The notes beneath the pieces were generated by a model that saw only the letters and a list, made by a program, of their open reading frames with translations, was not told the DNA's origin and did not search any database. From Sideroxydans sp. (GTDB lineage Bacteria; Pseudomonadota; Gammaproteobacteria; Burkholderiales; Gallionellaceae), in contig JARCRQ010000072.1 of assembly GCA_029850585.1 (NCBI GenBank), positions 1-64,000 of the forward strand: a stretch of DNA of 64,000 nucleotides, in the 5' to 3' direction. Both the position numbers and the translations under genes were made by a program. This document shows positions 44,776 through 54,465 of the stretch, in pieces; position 1 is the stretch's first letter, and the number at the start of each line of letters is the position of its first letter.

Positions 44776-45776
44776 CAGAGATTGAAGAACGGCGTCAGGC
44801 TGAATTTCGACGGCCTCACTATAAGTTTGAACCAATCGCAGCCAAGTATCTGCTGGAAAACGAGGATAAACTTTCCATTGCTACAGAAGCCACGCTGCTC
44901 GAAGCAATCATGCCTTTCATCGGGCATCTGAACTTAGAGCAGATACATGACGATACCTTGCAAACCTTCATTAAGGCACGTAAGGCCAGTGGCCGAAAGA
45001 ACAAGACAATCAATGCGTCAATGGCTGTCGTGCGACACATCTTGAACCTTGCTGCTAGAAAATGGCGCGACAACAAGGGGCGCACACTGCTGGAAACATC
45101 ACCGTTGATTGCAATGTTGCCACTGGATGATGCGCGAAAACCTCGTCCTATCAGTTGGGCAGAGCAGCGAAAGTTACTACCGTTGTTACCTGCTCATCTG
45201 CAACGCATGGCTTTGTTCGATTTGAACACGGGTGCTAGAGATGATGTCGTGTGCAATCTGCGCTGGGAATGGGAAGTGTATTTAGAGGATATCGAATGCA
45301 GCGTATTTATTGTCCCTCCCCGCTATGTCAAAGGCCGTAAAGGCTGGCGACCCCTGATATGCAATCGAGTTGCCCAATCGATTATCGAGGAGCAGCGAGG
45401 TGAGCATCCAGAATTTGTATTCACGTACCAACGCGGCAAGCTTCATGTACCGCATGCAGTGGAGACGATGAACAACAATGGGTGGCAGAGAGCGAGGAAG
45501 TCGGTGGGCTTATCGGATGTTCGTGTGCATGATTTACGACATACAGTAGGCATGAGGTTACGTGAAGCGGGTGTTCGAGAGGAAACCATCTCAGACATAC
45601 TGTGGCACAGCCGAGGAACAATGACAGCCCACTACAGCGTGGCTCAGGTAAGAGAGTTGCTTGATGCTTTGAATCTGATTACCGATGAAAGCAAACGAGC
45701 AAACGCGAATCTAGAAATGCTGTTCAGGGAAAAAGCTGAGTCCCTTCAAAGTTCCTTCGCAAGAAAAATGGGCTAG
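44649..45776 (+). CDS. int: Tyrosine recombinase (island integrase)
   Basis: A 375-residue phage-type integrase. Catalytic set: Arg in LNTGARDDVVCNLRW, His-Arg in VHDLRHTVGMRLRE, His in ILWHSRGTM and Tyr in TAHYSVAQ. An N-terminal arm-binding/SAM-like part precedes it. Its stop (TAG) lies inside the attachment repeat 30 bp before the intact tRNA-Val, the normal layout for tRNA-targeting integrases. Its ribosome site (AAAGGA) lies within the excisionase ORF. Confidence 0.95.
   Translation: MAKRTPGITETKDGRWRIDKTYQGTRLQGRFESYQAAENWLLTEIEERRQAEFRRPHYKFEPIAAKYLLENEDKLSIATEATLLEAIMPFIGHLNLEQIHDDTLQTFIKARKASGRKNKTINASMAVVRHILNLAARKWRDNKGRTLLETSPLIAMLPLDDARKPRPISWAEQRKLLPLLPAHLQRMALFDLNTGARDDVVCNLRWEWEVYLEDIECSVFIVPPRYVKGRKGWRPLICNRVAQSIIEEQRGEHPEFVFTYQRGKLHVPHAVETMNNNGWQRARKSVGLSDVRVHDLRHTVGMRLREAGVREETISDILWHSRGTMTAHYSVAQVRELLDALNLITDESKRANANLEMLFREKAESLQSSFARKMG
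45742..45761 (+). other. Candidate integrase arm-type site, right copy
   Basis: Second copy of the GTtCCTTCAAAGTTCCTTCG stretch, here within the last codons of int. Copy at 5326 has the same orientation. Confidence 0.4.
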
Positions 45777-45795
45777 ACCATTTACGATCTAACCC
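45763..45795 (-). terminator. tRNA-Val terminator
   Basis: On the minus strand GGGTTAGA, loop, TCTAGCCC (one G-U pair), then ATTTTTC. It terminates the tRNA and overlaps the stop of int. Confidence 0.65.
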
Positions 45796-45805
45796 GTTGA
45801 TTATC

Positions 45806-45850
45806 TGGTAGGCACGAGCAGACTCGAACTGCTGACCTCTTGGATGTCGA
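45806..45850 (-). repeat. attR: Right attachment site within tRNA-Val
   Basis: 3' half of the tRNA, paired with the copy at 5182-5226 (44 of 45 identical). Confidence 0.9.
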
Positions 45851-45882
45851 CCAAGCGCTCTAACCAACTGAGCTACGCGCCT
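45806..45882 (-). tRNA. tRNA-Val(GAC), island attachment site
   Basis: 77 nt with CCA encoded. The acceptor stem AGGCGCG/CGTGCCT (one G-U), D-arm, anticodon stem CTTGG/CCAAG with loop TCGACAT (anticodon GAC), and T-arm AGCAG-TTCGAGT-CTGCT all fold. Position 33 is C rather than the usual U. The island is integrated in its 3' half, which it restores. Confidence 0.92.
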
Positions 45883-45963
45883 AAATTTAGGACGCGCATT
45901 GTATATGAAAGTATTGCGCCAACCAATAAAAATTCGCTACGTTTTTGTCAACATGACCTGAGT

Positions 45964-46572
45964 TTATTCTTGCAAGCTGGTTCGCACACTGGTGCGTTGT
46001 TGCATACGCGTAAACCATGCGGCCAAATTAGGATGCGCACCGCGCCAATCGCGTTCTGCTTGGCGTAAATCCAAATAAATTAAAGCACTCACCAAGGCTA
46101 AATCCGCCAAGCTAATCGCTGCTCCCGCACAATAATTTTGTTCGCCCAGTTGCTCAGACATAAAATTCAAGGCGCGCGTAATGGCTAAATTATGGCGCGT
46201 CATACTCGCCGCATCTTGCTTGTCCGCATCGCGCAGCATTTCGTTGCGCACTAACACTGCCGAGTCCATCACACCATCTGCCAATGCCTCCCAACGCTTG
46301 ATGCGCATACGTTCTAGCGCGTTGTCGCGGGGAATTAAAATCGGCGTGTCGTTCAAACTATCGACATATTCGGCAATCACAGGCGAATCAAACACGCAAG
46401 TTTGATCATCTAAAATTAACGCAGGGATGCGCGCTAAGGGGTTCGCCAGTGCCACCTGACTGCCCGCCTCGCGTGGGGCATCGACGAGATAACTATGTGC
46501 GATGTTTTTTTCCAACAATACCAAGCGCACTTTGCGCACATAAGGGCTGGTGTTTGTGCCGAGTAATTTCAT
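45964..46572 (-). CDS. Glutathione S-transferase family protein
   Basis: A 202-residue GST-fold protein. The thioredoxin-like N-terminal domain has KLLGTNTSPYVRKVRLVLLEKN, the LARIPAL cis-Pro segment and FDSPVIAEYVD (Ser/Asp that hold glutathione); a helical C-terminal domain follows with SLADLALVSALIYLD. Family members of the YibF type are of unknown substrate, some resembling SspA. The ATG at 46572 is used because the conserved domain begins there; the longer ORF-track start overlaps dsbB. Confidence 0.85.
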   Translation of the reverse strand: MKLLGTNTSPYVRKVRLVLLEKNIAHSYLVDAPREAGSQVALANPLARIPALILDDQTCVFDSPVIAEYVDSLNDTPILIPRDNALERMRIKRWEALADGVMDSAVLVRNEMLRDADKQDAASMTRHNLAITRALNFMSEQLGEQNYCAGAAISLADLALVSALIYLDLRQAERDWRGAHPNLAAWFTRMQQRTSVRTSLQE

Positions 46573-46589
46573 GGTTTGATTACCTTTAT

Positions 46590-47099
46590 TCAACACTTGC
46601 TTGCGCGGCAGGCAATCAGAATAGCCCAAGCAGCCAAGCCTAAATAACACAGCAGCGACCACTCTGGAATGCCTAAGCTCAAAAACGTCCAGCCGTGTGC
46701 GGCGCATTCGCCTGAACCGTGCAACAACTCTTTCAGCACATTCGCCATTGGCATAGTTTCTAACATGTAGTCCAAGCCGGGCCCACAAGCGGGAACGAGT
46801 TCGGGCGGTAAATGTTGTATCCAGATATGCCGTGCGGCGACTGCCACGCCAGCTAAGGCGAGCAGGCTAATTAGCACGGCGTAAACACGCTCACCAACAC
46901 GCTTCGCGCCATGCACGGCAGCAACGGCAAACAGCACCAAAATCGCGATGAACACTACGCGTTGCACCATGCACAGCGGACACGGGTCTTGGTGCTGGAC
47001 GTATTGCAAATACAGGCCAAATCCCATCAAACCACTAGCGAATAACGCACCCAGCAGATACAGCCAACGATTAGAAATAGTTTGCCAAATTTTGCACAT
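46590..47099 (-). CDS. dsbB: Disulfide bond formation protein B
   Basis: A 169-residue inner-membrane quinone reductase that reoxidises DsbA. Four hydrophobic segments are evident; the first periplasmic loop has the active pair in DPCPLCMVQR and the second loop has two Cys (PACGPG and SGECAAHG). The ATG at 47099 has the ribosome site GGAGGG; it is within 10 bp of iscX, so may be co-transcribed with the isc run. Confidence 0.93.
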   Translation of the reverse strand: MCKIWQTISNRWLYLLGALFASGLMGFGLYLQYVQHQDPCPLCMVQRVVFIAILVLFAVAAVHGAKRVGERVYAVLISLLALAGVAVAARHIWIQHLPPELVPACGPGLDYMLETMPMANVLKELLHGSGECAAHGWTFLSLGIPEWSLLCYLGLAAWAILIACRASKC

Positions 47100-47107
47100 A
47101 TACCCTC

Positions 47108-47302
47108 CTATTCGTTTTCTTCTATCCACGCCGCTTGGATGGCTTCGAGAATTTTTTCACCACTGTGCTTGGGGTCGTCATTGAAGTCTGGCAACGCCAT
47201 TACCCAGTTACGCAAATCCACAAAATTCACATAACGCGGATCGGTATCAGGCTTGCTGTCGGCGAGGCAAATTGCGATTTGATGTATGTCAGTCCATTTC
47301 AT
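47108..47302 (-). CDS. iscX: Fe-S assembly protein IscX
   Basis: A 64-residue small acidic protein: MKWTDIHQIAICLAD, DTDPRYVNFVDLRNWV, EKILEAIQAAWIEE. IscX binds IscS and iron and tunes cluster synthesis. It begins 1 bp after fdx, the last gene of the isc run before dsbB. Confidence 0.94.
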   Translation of the reverse strand: MKWTDIHQIAICLADSKPDTDPRYVNFVDLRNWVMALPDFNDDPKHSGEKILEAIQAAWIEENE

Positions 47303-47303
47303 G

Positions 47304-47642
47304 TTAATGCCCTTCCTTCACCATATTGATCGTGTATTTGGGAATTTCCACTACCAGATTCGTCGTGCCGACCAAAGCCTGACAGGACAAGCGCGAATTA
47401 TGTTCTAAGCCCCACGCTTTGTCGAGCAAATCGTCTTCTAATTCATCGGACGGCGCGAGTGAGTTAAAGCCTTCGCGCAAGATAATGTGGCAGGTGGTGC
47501 ATGCGCATGATTTCTCGCAAGCGTGTTCGATGGCGATGCCATTTTGCAACAGCGTATCGCACAACGACACGCCGACTTTGCCTTCAATCAACGCGCCATT
47601 GGGACACAACTCGACATGCGGCAGAACAATAATTTGCGTCAT
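47304..47642 (-). CDS. fdx: ISC-type 2Fe-2S ferredoxin
   Basis: A 112-residue adrenodoxin-type ferredoxin: CEKSCACTTCHIIL and LSCQALVG supply four Cys ligands (plus one). It donates electrons during cluster assembly. It is 14 bp after hscA and coupled to iscX. Confidence 0.94.
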   Translation of the reverse strand: MTQIIVLPHVELCPNGALIEGKVGVSLCDTLLQNGIAIEHACEKSCACTTCHIILREGFNSLAPSDELEDDLLDKAWGLEHNSRLSCQALVGTTNLVVEIPKYTINMVKEGH

Positions 47643-47656
47643 ATTTTTCCTTTAAC

Positions 47657-49528
47657 TCAGATGTCTAAATCTGAAATTTTCTTACCTGACAACGCACTCG
47701 CTACGCTTTTATCCATACGCGCTTGCGCGAAATTGACCGTCGCATCATTCAAAGCAGTCATGGCACGTTGCAAAATTTGCGTGTCATGTTCTGCCAAGCA
47801 GGTTTGTAAATTTTCCAGTTGCGCAGTGATGGCAGCGCGCTGCGTGTTAGTGAGTAAATCCCCATCTTGCAGCAGCGCGTTTTGCACCGCATCGACTAGT
47901 TGATTGGCTTCCGTTTGCAGCTCACGCAAGGCGCGCGCCTGCATATCCTCTTTGGCGTATTGCCCCGACTCTTGCAACATACGCGCGATGTCGGCATCCA
48001 CCAAACCATAAGAAGGCTTCACTTCAATCGTGGCTTCCACGCCGCTGCGCATCTCACGCGCCGCCACGCTCAACAAGCCATCGGCATCGACTTGAAAAGT
48101 TACGCGTATGCGTGCCGCACCCGCCACCATGGCAGGAATACCGCGCAACTCAAATTTTGCCAAAGAACGGCAGTCGCTAATCAGCTCGCGTTCGCCTTGC
48201 ACCACATGAATGCTCATGGCGGTTTGCCCGTCTTTGTAGGTGGTGAATTCCTGCGCGCGCGCGGTCGGAATGGTACTGTTGCGTGGAATGACTTTTTCCG
48301 CCAAGCCACCCATGGTTTCCAAGCCTAGCGACAAGGGAATCACATCCAACAATAGCCACTCATCTGCGCCGCGATTGCCCGCTAATAAATTCGCTTGGAT
48401 TGCCGCACCGAGTGCCACCACTTTATCGGGGTCGAGATTGGTCAGCGGCGTTTGCGCAAAAAACTCACCCACCGCGCGTTGCACTTGCGGCATCCGCGTT
48501 GCGCCACCCACCATCACCACACCGTTGACATCCGCCACCTGCAAAGCCGCATCGCGTAAGGCGCGACGCAGCGGTTGCAAAGTGCGTTGTAGCAAATTAT
48601 TCGACATCTCGTGAAACTGCGTTTGGCTCAACACGCTGTCGATTACGCGACCATCCGACAACATGGCGGTGATGCGCGTGTCGTTATGCTCGGTGAGTTG
48701 TTCTTTAGCGGTACGCGCGTGCGTCAGCAACAAACGCGTGTCGCTGGCGGGCAAAGCAGACAAAGCGTTTTGCTCTAACAGCCAGCAAAAAATACGCTGG
48801 TCAAAATCATCGCCGCCCAGTGCCGAATCGCCATTGGTCGCCAGCACTTCAAACACGCCGCGCGACAGCCGCAAAATGGAAATATCAAAGGTGCCGCCGC
48901 CCAAGTCGTACACCGCGTAAACACCTTCCGCAGCGTTGTCCAAACCATAAGCAATAGCCGCCGCCGTTGGTTCATTGAGCAGGCGCAACACGTTTAATCC
49001 TGCCAAGCGCGCCGCGTCTTTGGTGGCTTGACGCTGTGCGTCATCAAAATAGGCTGGCACGGTAATCACTGCGCCGACCAACTCGCCGCCTAACGATAAT
49101 TCCGCGCGGGTGCGTAATTCTTTAAGAATTTCAGCGGACACTTCAACGGGACTTTTCGCTCCCGCTACAGTACGCAGTTGCACCGTTTGCGTGTTGCTAT
49201 CAGTAATAAAACGATAGGGGAAACGACTGGTGTCGCCAAGGTCGGCAAGCCCCCGTCCCATAAAGCGTTTAACCGAGCTGATGGTATTGAACGGGTCATC
49301 GTTTTGGCCACGTTGCGCCGCCTCACCCACCAAGATTTTTTGTGCGTCCACATAACGCACGATAGAGGGCAGCATGGCGCGTCCCTGCTCGTCGTTGAGC
49401 ACCGTGCTGATGCCATTACGCACCGTTGCCACCAGAGAATTAGTTGTACCCAAATCAATGCCCACCGCCAGCCGATGCTGATGGGGTGCGGTGCTCATGC
49501 CAGGTTCGGAAATTTGTAGTAAAGCCAT
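47657..49528 (-). CDS. hscA: Chaperone HscA (Hsp70-type)
   Basis: A 623-residue specialised Hsp70: [26 protein letters not shown] and [10 protein letters not shown] in the ATPase domain, and a C-terminal substrate domain that binds the LPPVK motif of IscU. It drives cluster transfer with HscB. 85 bp separate it from hscB. Confidence 0.94.
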   Translation of the reverse strand: MALLQISEPGMSTAPHQHRLAVGIDLGTTNSLVATVRNGISTVLNDEQGRAMLPSIVRYVDAQKILVGEAAQRGQNDDPFNTISSVKRFMGRGLADLGDTSRFPYRFITDSNTQTVQLRTVAGAKSPVEVSAEILKELRTRAELSLGGELVGAVITVPAYFDDAQRQATKDAARLAGLNVLRLLNEPTAAAIAYGLDNAAEGVYAVYDLGGGTFDISILRLSRGVFEVLATNGDSALGGDDFDQRIFCWLLEQNALSALPASDTRLLLTHARTAKEQLTEHNDTRITAMLSDGRVIDSVLSQTQFHEMSNNLLQRTLQPLRRALRDAALQVADVNGVVMVGGATRMPQVQRAVGEFFAQTPLTNLDPDKVVALGAAIQANLLAGNRGADEWLLLDVIPLSLGLETMGGLAEKVIPRNSTIPTARAQEFTTYKDGQTAMSIHVVQGERELISDCRSLAKFELRGIPAMVAGAARIRVTFQVDADGLLSVAAREMRSGVEATIEVKPSYGLVDADIARMLQESGQYAKEDMQARALRELQTEANQLVDAVQNALLQDGDLLTNTQRAAITAQLENLQTCLAEHDTQILQRAMTALNDATVNFAQARMDKSVASALSGKKISDLDI

Positions 49529-49613
49529 ATTTAGTCGCGAGTGGGTAGTCGTTCGTTTTTTCGTCGCGCGGAGATGCTTTAACTAATCGCTAACGGCTAG
49601 TCGCGGCAACTGT

Positions 49614-50156
49614 TTAATTATCTATTTCATCGTAAGCGGCATGAATTTCTTCCGCGAGTTTTTCCATAAAGCGCAGCTTGCGCACCAATTCTGCGGCAGC
49701 AAGGTAATTTTTTTCGCCATCAATTTTAGCGGCAACGTCTGCTTCCAACTCACGCGTTTCAAGCTGCATAAGCCTTGTCAACTCATCCAGTGCCGCGACA
49801 TCGCGCTGTTGTTGCGCCGCTATCACCGCTTCGCGCCTATCCATTTGCGCCATTAAAAAATCCAAAGGCATCGCGGTATTGGTTTCTTCTTGCGTATCCA
49901 CATCGTTTAATTTAAGCAGATAGCGCGCGCGGCGCAGCGGACTGCGCAAGGTCTGATAAGCCTCATTAACAAAAGTAGCTTGTTGCAAAGCAAGGCGTTG
50001 CTGCGCAGCGGCTAAGTGTGCGGCTTGATCAGGATGGACTTGCAATTGCAAAGCACGATAGCGTTGTTCCAGCGTTGCGCCATCCAATGCGAAGGATGGC
50101 TGCAAATCGAATAACTGGAAAAAGCTTTGCTTGAAATCGATATTGATTGAAGACAT
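49614..50156 (-). CDS. hscB: Co-chaperone HscB
   Basis: A 180-residue J-domain protein: the HPD motif is in LQVHPDQAAHL, followed by a C-terminal three-helix bundle that binds IscU. It brings IscU to HscA. The N-terminal ~30 residues precede the J domain, as usual. Confidence 0.93.
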   Translation of the reverse strand: MSSINIDFKQSFFQLFDLQPSFALDGATLEQRYRALQLQVHPDQAAHLAAAQQRLALQQATFVNEAYQTLRSPLRRARYLLKLNDVDTQEETNTAMPLDFLMAQMDRREAVIAAQQQRDVAALDELTRLMQLETRELEADVAAKIDGEKNYLAAAELVRKLRFMEKLAEEIHAAYDEIDN

Positions 50157-50222
50157 GCGAGGGACTTAGAAAATCGGAAGTAATGAGTAAGAGAATCGAT
50201 TCAGGCTAGGCGGGATGCACAA

Positions 50223-50546
50223 CTAAACCTGGAAACTCTCACCACAACCGCACTCATTTTTGACATTTGGATTGTTGAACTTAAAGCCTTCGTTCAAGCC
50301 TTCGCGCTGAAAATCTAGTTCCATGCCGTCAATATAGGGCAGGCTTTTCGGGTCAACCAATAAGGTCACGCCGTGACTTTGAAATTGCAAATCTTCATCG
50401 CTCAACACATCCGCAAACTCCAATTTATACGCCATGCCAGAGCAGCCCGTGGTGCGCACACCAATGCGCAAGCCCAAACCTTTGCCGCGCTTGGCGATAA
50501 AATTTTGCACATGTTTAGCTGCCGCTTCGGTCATCGAAATACTCAC
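50223..50546 (-). CDS. iscA: A-type Fe-S carrier IscA
   Basis: A 107-residue carrier: [13 protein letters not shown] and ECGCGESF carry the three conserved Cys. It moves clusters or iron from IscU to client proteins. 12 bp separate it from iscU. Confidence 0.95.
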   Translation of the reverse strand: MSISMTEAAAKHVQNFIAKRGKGLGLRIGVRTTGCSGMAYKLEFADVLSDEDLQFQSHGVTLLVDPKSLPYIDGMELDFQREGLNEGFKFNNPNVKNECGCGESFQV

Positions 50547-50558
50547 GATGCTCTCCTT

Positions 50559-50945
50559 TTAGTGCGCTGCTTGCTTGGCTTTGTAATCCGCCACAGCGGC
50601 TTTAATCGCATCTTCAGCCAAAATCGAGCAATGGATTTTTACAGGCGGCAAAGCCAACTCTTCGGCGATTTGCGTATTTTTAATTTGCAATGCCTGATCA
50701 ACCGTTTTGCCCTTAACCCACTCGGTCACTAGCGAGCTCGACGCAATCGCCGAACCGCAGCCGTACGTCTTAAATTTAGCATCTTCGATGATGCCGTCTT
50801 TACCGACTTTGATTTGTAATTTCATCACGTCGCCACACGCGGGCGCGCCCACCATGCCCGTGCCTAAGCCTTCTGCATCTTTGGCAAATGAACCCACGTT
50901 GCGTGGATTTTCGTAATGATCTAAAAGTTTTTCGCTGTATGCCAT
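50559..50945 (-). CDS. iscU: Fe-S scaffold IscU
   Basis: A 128-residue scaffold: GAPACGDV, YGCGSAIASSS and LPPVKIHCSILAEDA contain the three cluster Cys and the HscA recognition motif. The 156-bp space upstream to iscS contains a tandem 28-bp repeat. Confidence 0.96.
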   Translation of the reverse strand: MAYSEKLLDHYENPRNVGSFAKDAEGLGTGMVGAPACGDVMKLQIKVGKDGIIEDAKFKTYGCGSAIASSSLVTEWVKGKTVDQALQIKNTQIAEELALPPVKIHCSILAEDAIKAAVADYKAKQAAH

Positions 50946-50990
50946 GATATTGCTCCTTAATTCAAATAAGAGAACCGATGATTTGCGCGT

Positions 50991-51046
50991 CTGGCAAGGC
51001 GGCGGTTAGTGCCGTTTGCTGGCAAGGCGGCGGTTAGTGCCGTTTG
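50991..51046. repeat. Tandem 28-bp duplication between iscS and iscU
   Basis: Two adjacent identical copies starting CTGGCAAGGCGGCGG. They lie in the space between the stop of iscS and the start of iscU, ~45 nt upstream of iscU. Each copy ends ...GCCGTTTG; the unit is GC-rich and could make a small hairpin (GGCGGC / GCCG). Confidence 0.85.
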
Positions 51047-51101
51047 CGTGTTTGCAAACAAACTGACCGACAACGCCGCTAGGCGCGCAAAGGGCGGTTA
51101 T

Positions 51102-52310
51102 CTAGTGTGCCGCCCACTGCACGGTATTGAGGTCAACACCGTCTTGATACATTTCCCAAAGCGGGGAAAGCTCACGCAATTTGCCGATTTTTTTCTTCAT
51201 CAAGTCGATTACAAAATCAACTTCTTCGACGGTCGTAAAACGTCCAATTGAGAAGCGGATTGAGCTATGCGCCAACTCATCGCTACGCCCTAAAGCGCGT
51301 AACACATAGGACGGCTCAAGACTCGCCGAAGTACATGCCGAACCACTCGAAACCGCGACATCTTTAATCGCCATAATCAACGATTCGCCTTCGACAAAAT
51401 TAAAACTCAAATTCAAATTGTGCGGCACGCGTTGCTCAATATCGCCATTCAGATGCACTTCTTCCATCGTCATCAACCCCGCCATCAAACGGTCGCGCAA
51501 CATGCGCACACGCTCGTTTTCAGTCGCCATTTCCGCTTGCGCAATGCGAAACGCTTCGCCCATACCAACAATTTGATGCGTCGCTAACGTCCCCGAACGC
51601 ATCCCGCGCTCGTGACCGCCGCCGTGCATTTGCGCTTCCAAACGCACGCGTGGCTTGCGTTGCACATACAGCGCGCCGATACCTTTAGGGCCATACGTTT
51701 TATGCGCTGAAAACGACATCAAATCGACTTTGAGCTGCTGCATATCAATCACGACTTTGCCCGTGGCTTGCGCCGCGTCAACGTGGAAAATAATGCCGCG
51801 TTCGCGACAAATTGCGCCAATTGCCGCGATGTCCTGCACCACGCCAATTTCATTATTGACCATCATAATCGACACTAAAATCGTGTCGGGACGGAGAGCG
51901 GCTTTGAACACATCTAAATCCAACAAACCATTGCTTTGTGGGTCTAAATACGTCGCGCTAAATCCTTCGCGCTCTAACTCACGGAAGGTATCAATCACAG
52001 CTTTATGCTCGATGCGCATAGTGACTAAATGTTTGCCCTTGCCTTGATAAAAATGTGCCGCACCTTTAATCGCCAAGTTATTAGACTCAGTCGCGCCCGA
52101 AGTCCACACGATTTCTTTAGGATCAGCATTCACCAACGCCGCCACTTGCGCGCGCGCCAGCTCAACCGCCTCTTCCGCTTCCCAACCGTAATGATGAGAA
52201 CGACTAGCTGGGTTGCCGTATTGTTCAGTCAAATAAGGAATCATTTTGGCTGCCACGCGCGCGTCAACGGGAGTGGTCGCGGAATAATCCATGTAAATGG
52301 GTAATTTCAT
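51102..52310 (-). CDS. iscS: Cysteine desulfurase IscS
   Basis: A 402-residue PLP enzyme that takes sulfur from cysteine and passes it to IscU. PLP Lys in [12 protein letters not shown], active Cys in [13 protein letters not shown]. Full length, with the C-terminus LNTVQWAAH. It follows iscR by 21 bp. Confidence 0.96.
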   Translation of the reverse strand: MKLPIYMDYSATTPVDARVAAKMIPYLTEQYGNPASRSHHYGWEAEEAVELARAQVAALVNADPKEIVWTSGATESNNLAIKGAAHFYQGKGKHLVTMRIEHKAVIDTFRELEREGFSATYLDPQSNGLLDLDVFKAALRPDTILVSIMMVNNEIGVVQDIAAIGAICRERGIIFHVDAAQATGKVVIDMQQLKVDLMSFSAHKTYGPKGIGALYVQRKPRVRLEAQMHGGGHERGMRSGTLATHQIVGMGEAFRIAQAEMATENERVRMLRDRLMAGLMTMEEVHLNGDIEQRVPHNLNLSFNFVEGESLIMAIKDVAVSSGSACTSASLEPSYVLRALGRSDELAHSSIRFSIGRFTTVEEVDFVIDLMKKKIGKLRELSPLWEMYQDGVDLNTVQWAAH

Positions 52311-52331
52311 AAATACTTTCTAAGTGTTTCG

Positions 52332-52805
52332 TTACATCGCCAAAGCTTTAGCCGTAGGCTTGCTCAACTTAATCGGCGACAAACCTGATTGATTATTGTT
52401 ATTGGCATGATTGTCGAGCAAGGTTTGCAAATTGATCTGCGCCAAATACTCATAAATTTTTTCATTCAAGCCCATCCACAAATCATGGGTCAAACAATGA
52501 TGTCCATCGCGACAATCGCCTTTTTCGCCGCAGTTAGTTGCATCCAAAGGCTCATCAACTGCAATCACAATCTCGGCAATGGTAATTTTTCCTGCCACCC
52601 GCGCCAAACAATATCCGCCACCTGGCCCACGCACGCTATCCACAATGCCATTGCGACGCAGCTTGCCGAACAATTGCTCCAAATAAGATAACGAGATACT
52701 TTGCCGCTCACTAATCGCTGCCAACGTCACTGGACCTTTGCTGCCGCGCATCGCTAAATCCACCATCGCGGTTACCGCAAAACGTCCTTTAGTGGTCAAT
52801 CGCAT
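52332..52805 (-). CDS. iscR: Fe-S sensing repressor IscR
   Basis: A 157-residue Rrf2-family regulator: winged helix MRLTTKGRFAVTAMVDLA and three Cys in NCGEKGDCRDGHHC that hold a 2Fe-2S cluster. It represses its own operon when the cluster is loaded. A good IscR type 1 site lies upstream overlapping the promoter (52857-52889). Confidence 0.96.
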   Translation of the reverse strand: MRLTTKGRFAVTAMVDLAMRGSKGPVTLAAISERQSISLSYLEQLFGKLRRNGIVDSVRGPGGGYCLARVAGKITIAEIVIAVDEPLDATNCGEKGDCRDGHHCLTHDLWMGLNEKIYEYLAQINLQTLLDNHANNNNQSGLSPIKLSKPTAKALAM

Positions 52806-52856
52806 TTGCCTCTCCTTGCTCTCAAGCTAAAATAATATCGTTTTGCAATGGTCGTC

Positions 52857-52885
52857 ATTTTAGAATACCCGATTATTTTAATCAA
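52857..52885 (-). promoter_or_regulatory. Sigma-70 promoter of iscR
   Basis: On the minus strand: -35 TTGATT, 17-bp spacer, -10 TAAAAT, about 50 bp before the iscR ATG. It overlaps the IscR site, as required for autorepression. Confidence 0.8.
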
Positions 52886-52889
52886 CTAT
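52865..52889 (-). promoter_or_regulatory. IscR type 1 binding site
   Basis: 25 bp matching the type 1 motif (ATAsyyGACTrwwwyAGTCrrsTAT) at all but two positions, the two differences being symmetric (GAT and ATC in place of GAC and GTC): halves ATAGTTGAT and ATCGGGTAT. It overlaps the last codons of cysE (stop at 52878). Confidence 0.82.
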
Positions 52890-53609
52890 TTTATTCAGAT
52901 GATTGGGGTCAAATTTCTCGGCGGTGGCGCGCTCTTCTTCGACTGGCACACCCATTTTTTCTAGCTGCTGCAAAATAAACTCGATGCGCTGATCGACCGT
53001 TACGCTATGCCCTATCAAGCCATGTAAGGCTTTATTGACTGGGTCGTTATGGTCGTTGCCAATGGCATACGCATTAAAGCCCGCTTTGCCTTTACGCTCC
53101 TCATCCAAAATCCGCGCGGGGATGCCCGCAGCAGTCGCCCCTGCTGGTACGTCTTTCACCACCACTGCATTCGATCCGATTTTTGCCCCCGCGCCAATCG
53201 TAATCGGGCCGAGTATTTTCGCGCCTGCACCGACCACCACTCCATTCGCCAAAGTCGGATGACGTTTGCCTTCTTTCCATGACGTGCCACCCAAAGTCAC
53301 ACCGTGATACAGCGTCACGTCATCGCCAATGTCGGCGGTCTCGCCAATGACAACCCCCATGCCGTGGTCGATAAAAAAACGTCGTCCGATGGTCGCACCG
53401 GGATGAATTTCGATGCCTGTTAAGCCCCGCCCGATATGCGAAATAAAGCGCGCTAACCATTTGAAATTGGCGTGCCACAAAGTGTTAGCGAGACGATGAA
53501 ACATGCGCGCGTGCAAACCTGGATAGCAGGTCAGCACCTCAAACGTGCTACGCGCCGCTGGGTCGCGGGCAAACACGCTGGCAATATCTTCTCTAATGTT
53601 TTTGAACAT
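52878..53609 (-). CDS. cysE: Serine O-acetyltransferase
   Basis: A 243-residue CysE: an N-terminal helical part and a left-handed beta-helix of hexapeptide repeats ([35 protein letters not shown]). It makes O-acetylserine for cysteine synthesis, the sulfur source for IscS. It lies between trmJ and iscR, so cysteine supply and cluster assembly are adjacent. It ends within the IscR site. Confidence 0.95.
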   Translation of the reverse strand: MFKNIREDIASVFARDPAARSTFEVLTCYPGLHARMFHRLANTLWHANFKWLARFISHIGRGLTGIEIHPGATIGRRFFIDHGMGVVIGETADIGDDVTLYHGVTLGGTSWKEGKRHPTLANGVVVGAGAKILGPITIGAGAKIGSNAVVVKDVPAGATAAGIPARILDEERKGKAGFNAYAIGNDHNDPVNKALHGLIGHSVTVDQRIEFILQQLEKMGVPVEEERATAEKFDPNHLNKIVD

Positions 53610-53621
53610 GATTTGGATTAA

Positions 53622-54365
53622 CTAGGATGACTCTTGGTCGTAACGATTTTTGAGCCGCGCATTGTACTCGGTGGTCACACTTAACATACCGCGCAGGATA
53701 TTGATTTCGTCTTGCTCCAGCCGCGCACGCGCATATAAACGACGTAGCCGCTGCATCATGCGGGTGGGATTTTGCGTGGTAAAAAAACCAATCTCAAATA
53801 GAGTCTTTTCGAGGTGTGCAAAAAAACCTTCGACTTGCTCATGGCGCGCGGGCTGCATGACGGGTGCTTGCGCAACAAAACTTTGCGCTGCCACCGACAA
53901 TTCATACGCCATGACTTGCACCGCTGCCGCGAGATTCAAGGAAGAAAAATCAGGGTTGGCGGGGATGTTCACCAACAACTGCGAACGCCCCGTTTCTTCA
54001 TTGGTCAGCCCCGACATTTCCGTGCCAAACAATAACGCAACCGCTTGGCTCGTCGCTTCTTGCACCACCAGCGGCATCGCCTCGCGCGGCGTTTTGACCT
54101 CTATCGAAATATCGCGCAGACGCGCCGTCATGCCCACCGTATAAACCACGCCCTGCAAGGCTTCATCTATTGAGCTGCACACCCGCGCGTTCGCCAAAAT
54201 ATCGTCCGCGCCCGCCGCCATCGCACTGGCTTGCGCATCAGGGAAGTGGCGCGGATTGATTAAATATAAATGCTGCAAGCCCATGGTTTTCATGGCGCGC
54301 GCCGCCGCGCCGATATTGCCAGGATGAGTGGTATGACTGAGTACGACGCGGATATTTTCTAGCAT
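53622..54365 (-). CDS. trmJ: tRNA (cytidine/uridine-2'-O-)-methyltransferase TrmJ
   Basis: A 247-residue SPOUT methyltransferase: VVLSHTTHPGNIGAAARAMKTMG, YTVGMTARLRD, LFGTEMSGLTNEE and FSSLNLAAAVQVM are the knot motifs. It methylates position 32 of tRNAs. Upstream of cysE by 12 bp. Its ATG faces the start of suhB with 158 bp between. Confidence 0.93.
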   Translation of the reverse strand: MLENIRVVLSHTTHPGNIGAAARAMKTMGLQHLYLINPRHFPDAQASAMAAGADDILANARVCSSIDEALQGVVYTVGMTARLRDISIEVKTPREAMPLVVQEATSQAVALLFGTEMSGLTNEETGRSQLLVNIPANPDFSSLNLAAAVQVMAYELSVAAQSFVAQAPVMQPARHEQVEGFFAHLEKTLFEIGFFTTQNPTRMMQRLRRLYARARLEQDEINILRGMLSVTTEYNARLKNRYDQESS

Positions 54366-54394
54366 TTTGAGAGAGTGGGTAGTAGGTAGTTGTG

Positions 54395-54465
54395 AATGGT
54401 GAGGAGTGACGGAACTTCCAACGCTGGAGGGCTGTTACTCACCACTCACCATTAACGACTCAGTG
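54395..54465. repeat. Palindromic repeat between trmJ and suhB
   Basis: An imperfect hairpin: AATGGTGAGGAGTGA pairs with TCACCACTCACCATT, with an inner CTTCCAACGCTGGAGG. The GTAGTGGGTGA-type words also occur upstream of hemH (60759-60839). Also contains the promoter region for the two divergent genes. Confidence 0.6.
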
